Source of the DNA: Sweltsa coloradensis
Lineage: Eukaryota; Arthropoda; Insecta; Plecoptera; Chloroperlidae
NCBI GenBank assembly: GCA_024449915.1
Contig: JAMZAV010000006.1
Location: 620,001-684,000 of the forward strand
Direction: 5' to 3'
Length of the DNA stretch: 64,000 nt
The notes beneath the pieces were generated by a model that ran no database searches, was not told the DNA's origin, and saw only the letters and a program-made list of their open reading frames with translations. The position numbers and the translations under genes were made by a program. Of the stretch, positions 34,000-45,026 are shown piece after piece (position 1 is the first letter of the stretch; every line of letters starts with the position of its first letter).

Positions 34000-35620
34000 T
34001 GTTGTAAAGTCAATATTAAATAATGAATTTATACGATGACTTGTTTTAAGCTTTATGGCTTTACAAAATTAATGTACTTTGAGTCTTACCTGTTAATAAA
34101 TTTATTTAGGCCCTACATTTGGATTGGTACACAATTTCAAGAAACGATGTGTCTTTCTAGAAGTCGTTCCACATTTCCAAAATTTTGATTGGAACAGATA
34201 AATATTAAATACGGCGCCAACGAACACGCATTTGACGGTTACAACGTTTGAATACATGATTTATTGTAAATTACTGACGAACACGCAAATCTGATGGCAT
34301 CGTTGTTTAGAGCTGACTTTATCTTTGATTTGAGCACAAGAAACTCCTCCGTACAACCGTGCCAATGATATCAATTTTTCTTCAGCTCTACATAGCTCTC
34401 GCTACAAGTTCGGCGACTACATTCAACCCAAGGTACACTGGATTTTCGCTAGGCTTCGCTGTGCGGTTCTTCTGCAAATTATTCACTGACCTCTATACAC
34501 TAACGTCGACTGCTGATGCATACCTGGCAAATGTTGAGATGTGAAGTTGGCAGAAGTTCATTTCCGACGTCCCTAATCAGCTGCAGATTCAAAATAACTA
34601 AACATAATAGATTCGTTCACCTGTGTCACTGGCCTGTGTTTATCAGTTTTTTTAAGTGTTAACACTGCAGTAAACACTATTCATAGGCATCCTGAGTGAC
34701 CGTGATAATAGACAGTCAACATAACCTCAAAATAAGCTAGCCACATACCGCCATCTGGACGGTAAGATTTACATATAGACGGCGGTGCAATCGTAATGGA
34801 ATCGCAATACAATCGAGGGACGGTGTAAATGGCCGCCCAATAGGCCCATTGGATTTGGCCTTTTCGCTCATCGCTTTAGGCCCATGTTAGCTTCAAGGTT
34901 ACAGTATAGCATGCGCAGTCCTCGTAAGTATATAGAGGTCAGTGGAATTATTGCTTGGTCGCGCATTGATACAGTTTTTTAGCCCGCGAAAGCGTCAAGG
35001 AGGGGAATGTGGCTGGCGGGTGTGTGTATGTGTGTGGGTGTGGAATGATTGTGTCGTCTCGACTCTTGAGTGATAGCGGGCCACCAACATTCACATAATA
35101 TGAATGCTTCGTAGATCTCTTACTCTTTGAACTAAATGCAATTGATGGCTCTGTTGTACAAGACAAGGCCAGGAAGGTACGATTTTTTTTCAATTTTTCC
35201 TTGTGATGAATAAAAACTCGTGAAGAGATAGAAACGAAAAGGTTTTTTTATTTGTGTTTATGTTGTAAAAAAAAAAAAAAATAATAACACAGCTGTCGAA
35301 AAGAAATAACTCATGAATGCCGATATCTAGGTGCCCGTTAGGGCGCCGCAGCCAAGCCGCGGTGCGCTACACACTCAAGCACCTTATACACCAAGCAGAG
35401 TTGGGGTGATTTCGAGGTGTTACCCAGCCGTCATGTAACGTGATGTGAACTTGAAAACTATCACAATCGAGGGGATTTAGGTACCTGACAACACATGCCA
35501 AATTATTGGGTACGATTATTCCTTCTTGGTGAAAAAATGGCTTGAAACATGCTCAAAATCACTTTAAGGATGTTAGCTACTGCTACTGCCTACTACTGCC
35601 TACTACTGCTAACATCTAAT
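34000..35620. other. Spacer DNA without recognised gene
   Basis: 35005-35290 matches 9540-9820 of spacer A. 35330-35480 is locally GC-richer with no counterpart seen. A 61-codon plus-strand frame at 34359-34544 has no recognisable motif. Confidence 0.35.
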
Positions 35621-35624
35621 ACGT

Positions 35625-35825
35625 CGGCCCGCGATTCTGACCAGACGGGTGGGACTACAATGTTCATATTTTACATGGACATTAAGGTTATAGAAATATA
35701 GTCTCTTTTGAAAAAAAAAGTTGAAAAAGTTTGTTGGAAGGCTTCCAATAAAGGTTTTAAAATAAGCCTTAACACTTGGCATACAATCAACAAGTAACCA
35801 TAGTTACTTGACACTTGTTGACGGT
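35625..35825 (+). mobile_element. Fragment of Helentron-like subfamily H2
   Basis: The core phrase GACCAGACGGGTGGGACTACA, followed by TTACATGGACATTAAGGTTA, matches the H2 core at 20385-20420. Neither end is present. Confidence 0.55.
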
Positions 35826-36284
35826 ATAAGCAGAGTTAGGCGGGAAAGTGCGATACGTAAACAAATAGCGGACATTTTAAATTTTTCTTCTTTGTGTGGA
35901 ACGAGAAAAGGTGTCATTATACTCTCATAAAACAAATCAGAAACCGTCCCTGGCCTAGGCCCAGATGTGGAAAATTATTTATAATGCAAAAGTGTAGGTC
36001 TAAAGTTCCATTTGGCTATAGGACTAGTAAAATTCAACATTACATGTTTGACAAGCCTAGCCAACCCTATGCAGCACAACATTGTTTTGATATGAACTTG
36101 CTCAACTGTTTTGTTTACATAATTGCAACAATCAAATCATTTCATACAACTTTTCTTTCGATTGGCCCGCGTTTATGAAGGCACTGCCATCTAGAATAAA
36201 TATAGAACTTTTTCGAGCTCTTTGCTATACGCAAATCTTTTTAAAGTGTTTGGATTTCGTGATACTCTTTCAACCATAGACATC

Positions 36285-36685
36285 CTATATAATTGGCTAG
36301 ACCAGCAGTCGGTGGTCCACTTCCGGTACAATTAGAAGCCATCTTAAATGACAGTTTTACATGTAATCAAATGGGAGCGATTTGTGGCCAAATAGTTCTC
36401 AAGATTGCCGCCAGGTTGACAGGTAAGCATACTAGCCTTTAACACCAAATGATTACTAAATTCCCTTATGCAATCATTTCGTATTGTTTCTTTTGTTTAA
36501 TACCATGCTGCACAAGCTAAAACCATATCAAACAATCCAGTAAAATACTTTATTGCATTAAAAAAGCATAAATTAAAACACCAAATCGCCATCTTGAAAT
36601 GGGCCGGTTGAGTCTTCAATTTGCTACGCTCGCGCCTGTGCGGAGGTATAGGAGACTGCTAATCTAGCCTACTATAGGGGTTTAA
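36285..36685. mobile_element. Diverged MITE-like element (same family as 12045-12485)
   Basis: TAATTGGCTAGACCAGCAGTC on the left and GACTGCTAATCTAGCCTACTATAG on the right form imperfect inverted ends. The middle shares AGAAGCCATCTTAAATGACAG-type sequence with the copies in spacers A and B. Confidence 0.45.
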
Positions 36686-37005
36686 TTAATATCAATGCTT
36701 TCAACTCACAACCCATGACGTTTTCCACGATACCGTTCAAGAATACCAATTCCTTCGAAAACGAAAACGACTTCGTTTTCAAATTGCGTTTTCAACTCAT
36801 CTCCCACGAACTCAAGAATTGGGGTCCAGTCCTTATACCGTCGTTATACCATGGTTATACCATACCCAGGATGTACATGAATCCGGGTCTAGATATTTTA
36901 CATCCTATATTGTTACTGCTAATACCATAGAATTTAAATCAACTTTGATAAAATATTATATTTTAGCAAATAATTTTGTAATGGAACTTGAAAAAGTAAT
37001 GAGAT

Positions 37006-37376
37006 CACACACATAACAAAAACTTGTAGAAATACAGCCAAACCTTACACACTCAAAAGGAATGAGATCTAAAAAAGGGCCAAGCTCATCTACCCTTCCA
37101 CATAAACGTACAGTGTCCCATAACAGCATCCTCGAAAAGCTTGGCAAAATAGAATTTGCATGTTATTACGTTTAAATTAATTAGAAAAAAAGAACTTGGA
37201 TAAACTATTACGTTAAATTAATATCGCAAATTCTATTTTGCCAAGCTTTTCGAGGATGCTGTTATGGGACACTGTACGTTTATGTGGAAGGTAGATGAGC
37301 TTGGCCCTTTTTTAGATCTCATTCCTTTGAGTGTGTAAGGTTTGGCTGTATTTCTACAAGTTTTTGTTATGTGTGT
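37006..37376. repeat. Near-perfect 150-bp inverted repeat (hairpin)
   Basis: 37006-37159 and 37226-37376 are reverse complements over about 150 bp, with only two differences, both one-base length changes in A or C runs. A 65-bp loop separates them. A transcript through it would fold into a long double strand. No element ends or coding frame are obvious. Confidence 0.85.
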
Positions 37377-37746
37377 TAGTACACTCAGCTATTCTATATT
37401 TGAGAAGTATTTTATGACTTTACGGCGACGCTCGTGTACATTAAGGTAAGTCCCTAGACCCAAAAATTATTTCTAGAGAATGCAGTAAAGACGTCTGAAA
37501 ATTAATGAGCTTATTATTTTTTGATTTTTTTTTCGGGGACAACCTTAATAAAAGGGAAACTGGCTGCAGTCTGTAGTGTCTGGCGTTGTACATTTATTTT
37601 GTCACACGGTACAAAATTTGAAATATTACCGGCGGGCGAAAAAAATCGTGCCAACTCAAGAAACTATAGAAATTTATGAATTCTTTTATTTATGTCGTAG
37701 ATAAAGGAGTGTAGAAACAATATACGCCCTCCGCGCTTGTTCGGAC

Positions 37747-38417
37747 TAGAGGTGGTCGCGTGACGTGAGTCACGCGTGAGTCACGCGTGACTCACGACTT
37801 TTCTCGTGATTGTGGTGAACGTGAATGCTTTGAATAGGCACCGTGAATTTGCGTGATAATATAACAGTCACGCGTGTGTCGTGACACGCGTGAAAGTGAC
37901 CGTGCGTGACACTAAATGCTCAAGCGCGGAACGACTCCTTCTATCTGCGAGGCCAGGCCACCCTCCTCTAAGCTCGCCTTGAGTCGCACCCTGCCCTATA
38001 AGATTCAGCCATTAATACGCGAACGAGAGAGTTATAAACCAACAATCTCTTAAATTTATTGTCTGCCAATCACTTGTATTCATCTCTAGTTATTTATTTG
38101 TTCACCGCTCTCTCGAGAGGAGCAAGTAACGACAGGATGTCTGCCATATTCTGACAATGCAAACATGACCATCAGGTTGGTGGCCATCGGATTAGAAGGG
38201 TGCTACTCAAAATACCAACAATTGAGTAATCGTGATTGCGCGTGAGTACGTGAAAACGCTATTTGTCGTGCGTGAGCGAGTATAGTTACTTGAAAATATT
38301 ACGTGATCGCGCGTGAGTTAAATAAAAATTATGTTATTCGTGCGTGATCAGAAAATTAGTTTACGTGACGTGACGTGACGTGACGAGAGTGAAAAATTGG
38401 TCACGCGACCACCTCTA
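37747..38417. mobile_element. hAT-like MITE with 8-bp duplication
   Basis: The 18-bp inverted ends read TAGAGGTGGTCGCGTGAC. Flanks are GTTCGGAC (37739-37746) and GCTCGGAC (38418-38425), an 8-bp duplication with one difference. The matching spot in spacer A, near 10276-10290, has no insert. Subterminal parts are dense in short CGTGA / TCACG repeats, as in many hAT elements. There is no transposase gene. Confidence 0.8.
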
Positions 38418-39644
38418 GCTCGGACGGTTGAGCGTGAGCCCACAAAAGTGCATAATTTTATCTGGTAGCCATTTGTTGACACATCGTATCTGAAATGAGT
38501 ATGACGCAAGTCTGTGTTATCGCCAGGCACCTCATTACTCTGTCAGCGCGATAGGGGAGGGTGGAATGGGAAGGCTGTCGTGTCGCGCGTGCGTCGCCAG
38601 CTAGCCGAGTTAGTGAAGGTCATTTTTAAAAACCATTCGGTCGACAGTCGCTTGAATACTGAATAGTACTATGGCATTAATAAATACACAAAAACACAAA
38701 AACTTTATTTATAAAACTACAAGAATGGAACTTTGAAACTAATGGTACAAACTAAATATTAGCACCGAACTATTTCTGTAGGCGCGGATGCTCACTACGA
38801 GATTTTATAATATTTATGTGCTGAGCAGGACCCAGACTAGCTATAGATGGTCTTAGCATGGCCCCCACGGTCCCACCTATGCAATAAATACGACGATCGG
38901 CTTATCTTTCTTACTTCTAATTACTTCAATTTTAAATAACCTATTTCTGTATTTCCCACCACACCCTAATTACCGATTAAGTTTTCCATGTTTCACAACC
39001 ATACGCGATATAAGAGCTCATGAGAATTACGTTTATAATCATGTCTAACTTACGACTTTAAATCGCACCTAAAAAAAATACCAGCGTTTTAAAGTAAATC
39101 TCACCTATTCATGCACGTTGACGTGAAATATAATACTAATTTATTCCAAAGACAGAGTACATAAGAATACTGTCATTATTTGTCAAATAATAATGGTTTA
39201 TAAACTTTTAAAAGGCAAGTTAAAGTACTGTCGTTTGAATTGAAGTTAATGTATAAAAGAATACACGTAATAAAACAATAAACAAAACAAAAAAAATGAA
39301 TTATGCACGGCTATTAAATTTTATAATGGCAAAACATAAATACATTTTTACTTTCTAGTGAAAATATTCTCTATTTACGCATGTACTTCCACGGCGACAG
39401 ATTGAAATTGAAATTAGTACGAAGGTTCCATTTCCAATAAAAGTTATCTGAGTTGATCTTTAATGTGAAACAGGTTTCTAAAAAAATATTGTACATCATT
39501 TATTGTATAATATATTATACATCCGTTATGTTTTGTGTTCTCTTAGCAAAAGATAGGTAGTAGTACTCACCCCAGCCTCTCCTCTCTTGAAAGCAGCGTG
39601 ACGTTCGCTTGGTCGCCTCGCATGCACTGCACTGACGGACAGAA

Positions 39645-40130
39645 TATCTGTCACGCTGACGCAATGATATTTTTTATCATCTATAGTAGGCTAGATCCCC
39701 AGTCATTGGTCCACTGGCGTGACAATTTGAAGCCATCTTGAATAGGTCAGTTGGTATGTTAAATTAGGTTGTAGCGATTTATAGCACAAAGATTTTTCAA
39801 GATGGCTGTCAGGTTGACAGGTGAGCATTTTAGCCATTAACACCAAATGATTACTAAATTCAATGATGCTGGCAATAACATCTTATTGTTTTTGTTTGTG
39901 CATTCCAGTGCTGTATAAGCTTAAGCCATATATCAAACATTCCAGAAACATATTTAATCCCATTTGAAACATAATGTAAAGCATAAATTAAAACGCCAAA
40001 GCGCTATCTTGAATAGGTCAGATTGACGCTTGAATTTGTTACGCTCGCGCCTGTGCGGACGTATTTGAGACTGGGAATCTAGCCTACTAAAGTTGTTAAT
40101 ATCATTGCGCTGACGGCTGAACGAATGCTA
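39645..40130. mobile_element. MITE-like element with long inverted ends (spacer B copy)
   Basis: This is the paralog of 12045-12485: left TAGTAGGCTAGATCCCCAGTC, right GACTGGGAATCTAGCCTACT. It is present in both spacers, so it predates their duplication. Confidence 0.5.
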
Positions 40131-40227
40131 ACGTATTTTCAGTTGTGCTTGTTGTGGTTGACAATGGCATAACTAAGGGACCACGGGCGGCGGGGACAGC
40201 GGTCGTGGGGGGGGGGGGGGGGGTCAG

Positions 40228-40439
40228 TGTCAGCGGGATCGGTGTTTTAAATTACTTAAAATAACTTAAAAGTATAAAAGAAATACTTTTAATATAACTG
40301 CACAAGAAAAACTTTATTGACTCCACCTTGCATGGATACATCCAACAGAAACAAGTGATCTTCCTAACAATAAAACAGATGTTTATATTTCACTGCAGCC
40401 TTGATATTTTCTTTACAATACTGAACGATATTTCTGACA
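40228..40439 (-). repeat. 3' LTR of the Copia element
   Basis: 212 bp, TGTCAGCGGG...TTTCTGACA as written on the plus strand. On the coding strand it carries an AATAAA signal (complement of 40313-40318). Confidence 0.95.
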
Positions 40440-40448
40440 CCTCCCCTC
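40440..40448 (-). other. Polypurine tract
   Basis: GAGGGGAGG on the minus strand, directly next to the 3' LTR. This is the expected plus-strand primer site. Confidence 0.8.
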
Positions 40449-40540
40449 GGACATTATTATAAAGAACCTTGTATAACCATTATCTGTGGTATAACTCATT
40501 GACAACTTAGGCTTTGAACCATGTATCTACTTTACTCCAA

Positions 40541-41551
40541 TCATATCTGATAATTTTCTCGTCTTTGGTCCTGGTAAGGTTTGGTTAACAAGTCTGCCAA
40601 GTTCTCATTCGAGCTCACATATTTGAAAACAATATCACCTGACTTAATCATTTCTCTTATGTAGTGATATTTTACATTTATATGTTTACTCCTATCTGAT
40701 ACAGAATTATTTTGTGCTACACTCATAGCTCCTGTGTTATCTGCATTGATTACACATGGGATTTGAACAAATTTATCCTGACCCAATTCCTTCAACAATG
40801 ATTTTATCCATACTACCTCAGTCACTGCTTCATACATTGACATGTATTCGGCATGAGTGGTCGATGTGGCTACTCCCGACTGTTTTTTTTTTTTTTTTCT
40901 CCTCCAACTTATGGCACCTCCTGCCAAGGTCACCACATACCCACTGATGGATCTTGCATCGGACTTGTCGTTTGCCCAATCTGCGTCTGCATACACCTGG
41001 ATGGGCTGTCCACTCTTGACATAATTCAGTCCGATATCTTTTGTATGCTGCAAGTAATGCAGCACATGCTTGACATTTGCCCAGTCTTCTGTTGTCGGTT
41101 CTTTGACACAGTACTGGCTCAACCGGCATACAGCGTTTGATATATCTGGTCTGGTACCACCGGCAATGTCCAGCATACATCCAATTGCCTTTCGGTAAAG
41201 TGAGCTTTCAAAACTGTTCTCCTCTGAAGGTTCTGCCCTAACTACGTTTTTAGCTTCGAGTGGGCTTGTAACTCCCCTGCATTCCGACATATTAAACTCA
41301 CTTAATACACTTTCTATGTAATTTTTCTGATTGATTAAAAGTCTATTTTTGATTGGTCTAGTAATTGTTAATGATAACAATACTGATACAGCACCCAGAT
41401 CTTTCATTTTCATGCACTTAAACAACTCATTTTTCAGTTGTATGATCTGCGCTTTTTCCCCAATTATTATCATATCATCAACGTACACACCTATTATTGT
41501 ATCTCTCCTCTTGTACACACAAGGATCAGCTACACATTGTTTACAACCCAT
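40541..41551 (-). pseudogene. Copia pol, reverse-transcriptase C-terminal part and RNase H
   Basis: An open frame of 336 codons with the YVDDM reverse-transcriptase active-site motif near its start (GVYVDDMIIIG), the thumb region, then RNase H (VYADADWANDKSDARS), and the Copia C-terminal signature ENLADLLTKP. It is separated from the upstream pol frame by a frameshift close to 41635, in a T-rich run, so it is not continuous with integrase as sequenced. Confidence 0.9.
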
Positions 41552-41622
41552 TGTTGTTAAACAGTCATTTAGGTGGTTATTCCAGTTTCGACCAGATTGT
41601 TTGAGACCATAAAGGCTTTTGT

Positions 41623-43788
41623 TTAGTTTGCAAACAAAATGTTGGGCACTCTTTCCCCTTCTTCAAAGCAAGGCGGCTGATCCATGTAAACAGGAACTTC
41701 CAAAGTACTGTTGAGGTAAGCAGCTATAACATCAACTTGCTCCATTTCCCACTCATTTTCAATAGCTAATGCCATTAGAATACGAAGACTTGTTCTCTTT
41801 ATTACCGGACTGAAGGTTTCTCCGTAATCTACACCTGCTATCTGTTTAAAGCCTTGTGCGACCAGTCTTGCTTTGAATTTCACGATCTGTCTATTTTGAT
41901 TCTTCTTGACAGCAAATACCCATCTACAGCCTACAATATTTGCTTCCTTGGGTCTCTTCACTACTTCCCAAGTCTGCTTCTCGTACATGTTTTGGATTTC
42001 TTCATCCATGGCGGTCTGCCATTCCTGAGCATGCTTGCCATTACGAGCTGCGACTGCGTTTCTTGGAATTATGACTTCTTCTTCCTGCATTTGAGCTACT
42101 TTGCAGAAGGATAATTTCTTATTTCCCTTGATTCTTGCTGAACGGCGTGGCTCTGTTTGTTGTAGCTCCTCTTCTAGTAATAGTCGGAATTCGTCTTGAG
42201 GATGTTCAATTTCGTCTTCTTCTTCAAGAAATCGCTCTTTCTCTCCTGGCTCTTCTATCTCCGATTCCTGTCGTATCTCCTCCCCTAGCTCCACTATCTC
42301 CTCTTCCTGTCGTATCTCCTCCCCTGGCTCCTCTATCTCCTCCACTTGTATGATTTCTTCCTCCTCATCAAAAATCAAACTTTTTACTTGGATTGGAGCT
42401 TCACTACTTGGGTTAACAATTGACTCTAGTTTACCCCTGGTAGTCTTGTATGGAAAGATAGTCTCCCTGAAGCTAACATCACGACTAACAATCACCTTTC
42501 TATCTTTTATGCTCCACAAACGATAGCCTTTCACTCCAACAGGATATCCCAGTAGGATGCATTCCTCAGCTCTGGATCCAAGTTTTCCTCCATCCGTTGT
42601 TGCTACCCATGATTGGCACCCGAAAACTCGCAAGTATTGCAAATCTTTCTTCTCTAGATCCCTGCCATTCCAAAGTTCGAGCGGAGTTCGATTCTTTACT
42701 GCTGCTGATGGACAGAGATTTCTTATGATGGTTGCAGTAGTCAAGGCCTCTGCCCAAAACTTCTTAGGTAGCCCTGATTGAATTAGCATACACCTAATCA
42801 CGTTCATGAGAGTCTGGTTCTGTCTTTCAGCAATTCCATTTTGCTCTGGTGTTCTCGGTACTGAAAATCTATGTAGGATGCCACATTTCTCCAAATGTAC
42901 CTTTAATTCTTTCGATGTATACTCTCCTCCGTTGTCTGACTGAAATTCTTTGATTTTTCTTCCATGTATGAGCTCAACTCGTCCTTGGTATTTCATAAAT
43001 TCACCCAGCACGTCACTTTTCTTTGCTATTGGCACAGCTGTCACATAATTTGAGAAGTTGTCAATGAAGGTCACAAAATACTTTTTGCCTCCTATTGATT
43101 CCGGTAAGATGGGCCCCACTACATCAGAGTGTATTCTGTCTAAAGGTGCTTCAGTGTTCCTCCCTTCTCCATCTGGGAACTTGCGGCGCCTCATCTTTCC
43201 CTGAATACAAACTTCACAATCGATTGGCTTCTCTTCTTTTATTTTAACTTCTTCTGATAATGGTTCGATCTTGCCGAGAGCTTCGCCGTGTAGATGGCCC
43301 AATCTGTCATGCCAGATACCTACGGTTACTCTTGACGCCTTTCTCAGTTCCTTGTTATAAACTGACTTTAGTGATGCGGTACATTCTCCTCCTTCAGTGG
43401 TTACATAATACAGTTTGCCGATTCTCAAAGCTCGAAGTATCTCTTTCTCTCCCTGTAACACACTTGACACTCCATTGTAGGCAGTTATTCTGAATCCTTT
43501 CTCTTCTAAAGTTCCTTGGGAAATCAGGTTGTCATGTAACTCTGGTACATATAGAACATTTTTAAATTCGAGATCCCAACCTCCACATTCACCTGAAATG
43601 TGCAACAGTACTGATCCCTTACCTTCAATTTTCAAGGGTGTACCATTACCTATCGCTACTTCTCCAGACATGGGAACGATATTCCTAATCAAATCTCTGC
43701 GTGGGGTCATATGATCAGAGGCTCCGGAATCAAACAACCACACTCCTTCACTTTGGTTTGTTCTACTGCTCTGGGCTGTCAGTGCCAT
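41623..43788 (-). pseudogene. Copia pol: protease, integrase and start of reverse transcriptase
   Basis: A 721-codon frame. The aspartic protease motif WLFDSGASDH is near residues 17-26. The integrase zinc motif is WHDRLGHLHG...CEVC. The integrase core has IHSDVVGP, QSDNGGEY and PEQNGIAER, supplying the D, D and E residues. An acidic linker is followed by the RVT_2 start (EWQTAMDEEIQNM...WVFAVKKN). The frame ends at a stop just before the reverse-transcriptase motif block because of a small indel. Upstream it is out of frame with the gag zinc knuckle. Confidence 0.92.
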
Positions 43789-43855
43789 GTACTCCCTTGT
43801 AGCAACTGAAGCCGATGCCTTCTTTGAGGTTCCTGCCTCTCTTTCTCCAATTCAC

Positions 43856-44671
43856 TTAAAACCTTAGGGCAATTTTTAGCAATATGACCTTTGCCTCCAC
43901 ATGCATAACACCAAAAACTTCGATAGTTTCCTTATTAGGCCTACTGCCACTGGTGTTGTTCTGGTACGAATCCTCTGAATTTTCTCTCTTAGGGTACTTC
44001 TTCTTGGTGAAATCTCTTGCAGTTCTCTCTTTAGTTACTCGAAGGGCTTTGTGTTCTTCTTCGTGATCTACATTGTCTCTCTTCATTCTTTTCTCTTCCA
44101 AGAGCAATTTGGCCTTGACATATTTCGTAGTTAAAACACTCTCTTCGTGCTCCAGGCTTCTAATAAGACCTCCGTATCTATCACGTGGCAAACCCAGCAA
44201 GTAAAAAGATGACAATTGCCTGTCTGTGAAGGTTAGACCAGACTTCTTGATTTTTCTGTTTAAATCATTTATTCTACCCTACCTATGTAATCATGCATGC
44301 TAACTGTGTCTGTTTTCTTTGCAAGGACTAATTCCTCTAGAAACATTGTTTGATGCAGTAGCCCATAGCTTGTACATACCTCTTCTAATGTATCCCAGGC
44401 TTCCTTTGGGTGTTTCACACTCTGCGATGTCGTCGAGATGTGCATCATTAACAGTAGTTAACATGATAGCCAACGCTGCATGGTCTAGTTTCGTCCTTCT
44501 TCGCGTCTCAATCGCTGTTTCATTTCCACCAACTTCTTCAGATTCAAACCCTATTATTGCCTCCCAGCAACCTCCCTTCATGCATAGTCCTTTCACCCTA
44601 ATTGCCCACGAGTGGTAATTATCTCCATCAAGCTTAGTACAACGGGTCTCCTCACTGCCTGTTGTCGTCAT
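43856..44671 (-). pseudogene. Copia gag region, frameshifted
   Basis: The N-terminal frame (44300-44671) begins MTTTGSEETRCTKLDGDNYHSW, cut here to its motif LDGDNYHSWAIRVKG, typical of Copia-type gag. A second frame (43856-44215) continues with SSFYLLGLPRDRYGG. At least two small indels lie between them, near 44405 and 44270. A CCHC zinc knuckle (CYACGGKGHIAKNC, about 43869-43910) sits in yet another frame after an indel in a T run near 43915. The start codon lies about 125 bp downstream of the primer site. Confidence 0.85.
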
Positions 44672-44795
44672 CTTGATTAGGTCCTAGTATAGCCTACACA
44701 CTAGACTTACCAGCTCAGAACAAAAGGAACTTTGTTTGTCTCCACACACAGTTATCACCTCCTGGTTATTATAATTAATAAACACAACTCACGTT

Positions 44796-44809
44796 CTGAG
44801 CCCATAACC
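44796..44809 (-). other. Primer-binding site, half-tRNA initiator Met type
   Basis: The minus strand reads GGTTATGGGCTCAG immediately after the 5' LTR. This resembles the complement of the anticodon arm of initiator tRNA-Met (CTGGGCCCATAACC), the internal priming mode known for Copia elements. Confidence 0.8.
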
Positions 44810-45021
44810 TGTCAGCGGGATCGGTGTTTTAAATTACTTAAAATAACTTAAAAGTATAAAAGAAATACTTTTAATATAACTGCACAAGAAAAACTTTATT
44901 GACTCCACCTTGCATGGATACATCCAACAGAAACAAGTGATCTTCCTAACAATAAAACAGATGTTTATATTTCACTGCAGCCTTGATATTTTCTTTACAA
45001 TACTGAACGATATTTCTGACA
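44810..45021 (-). repeat. 5' LTR of the Copia element
   Basis: 212 bp. No difference from the 3' LTR was seen on reading both. A TATAAA-like box lies in the coding-strand sense (ATATAAACATC), suggesting the promoter. Confidence 0.95.
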
Positions 45022-45026
45022 GTCAG

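Larger units (their letters stand above)
40228..45021 (-). mobile_element. Copia-type LTR retrotransposon
   Basis: A 4794-bp element bounded by 212-bp LTRs (40228-40439 and 44810-45021) that look identical. It starts TG, ends CA, and is flanked by GTCAG on both sides (40223-40227 and 45022-45026). Coding runs on the minus strand with gag, protease, integrase, reverse transcriptase and RNase H in Copia order. The primer site (44796-44809) and polypurine tract (40440-40448) directly abut the LTRs. Spacer A lacks it at 12590. The reading frames are broken by several small indels, so this copy should not make its own proteins as sequenced. Confidence 0.95.

Noticed and set aside
34359..34544. 61-codon frame with a hydrophobic N terminus
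   Set aside because: No homologous frame in spacer A, no motif, and no sign of splicing context.
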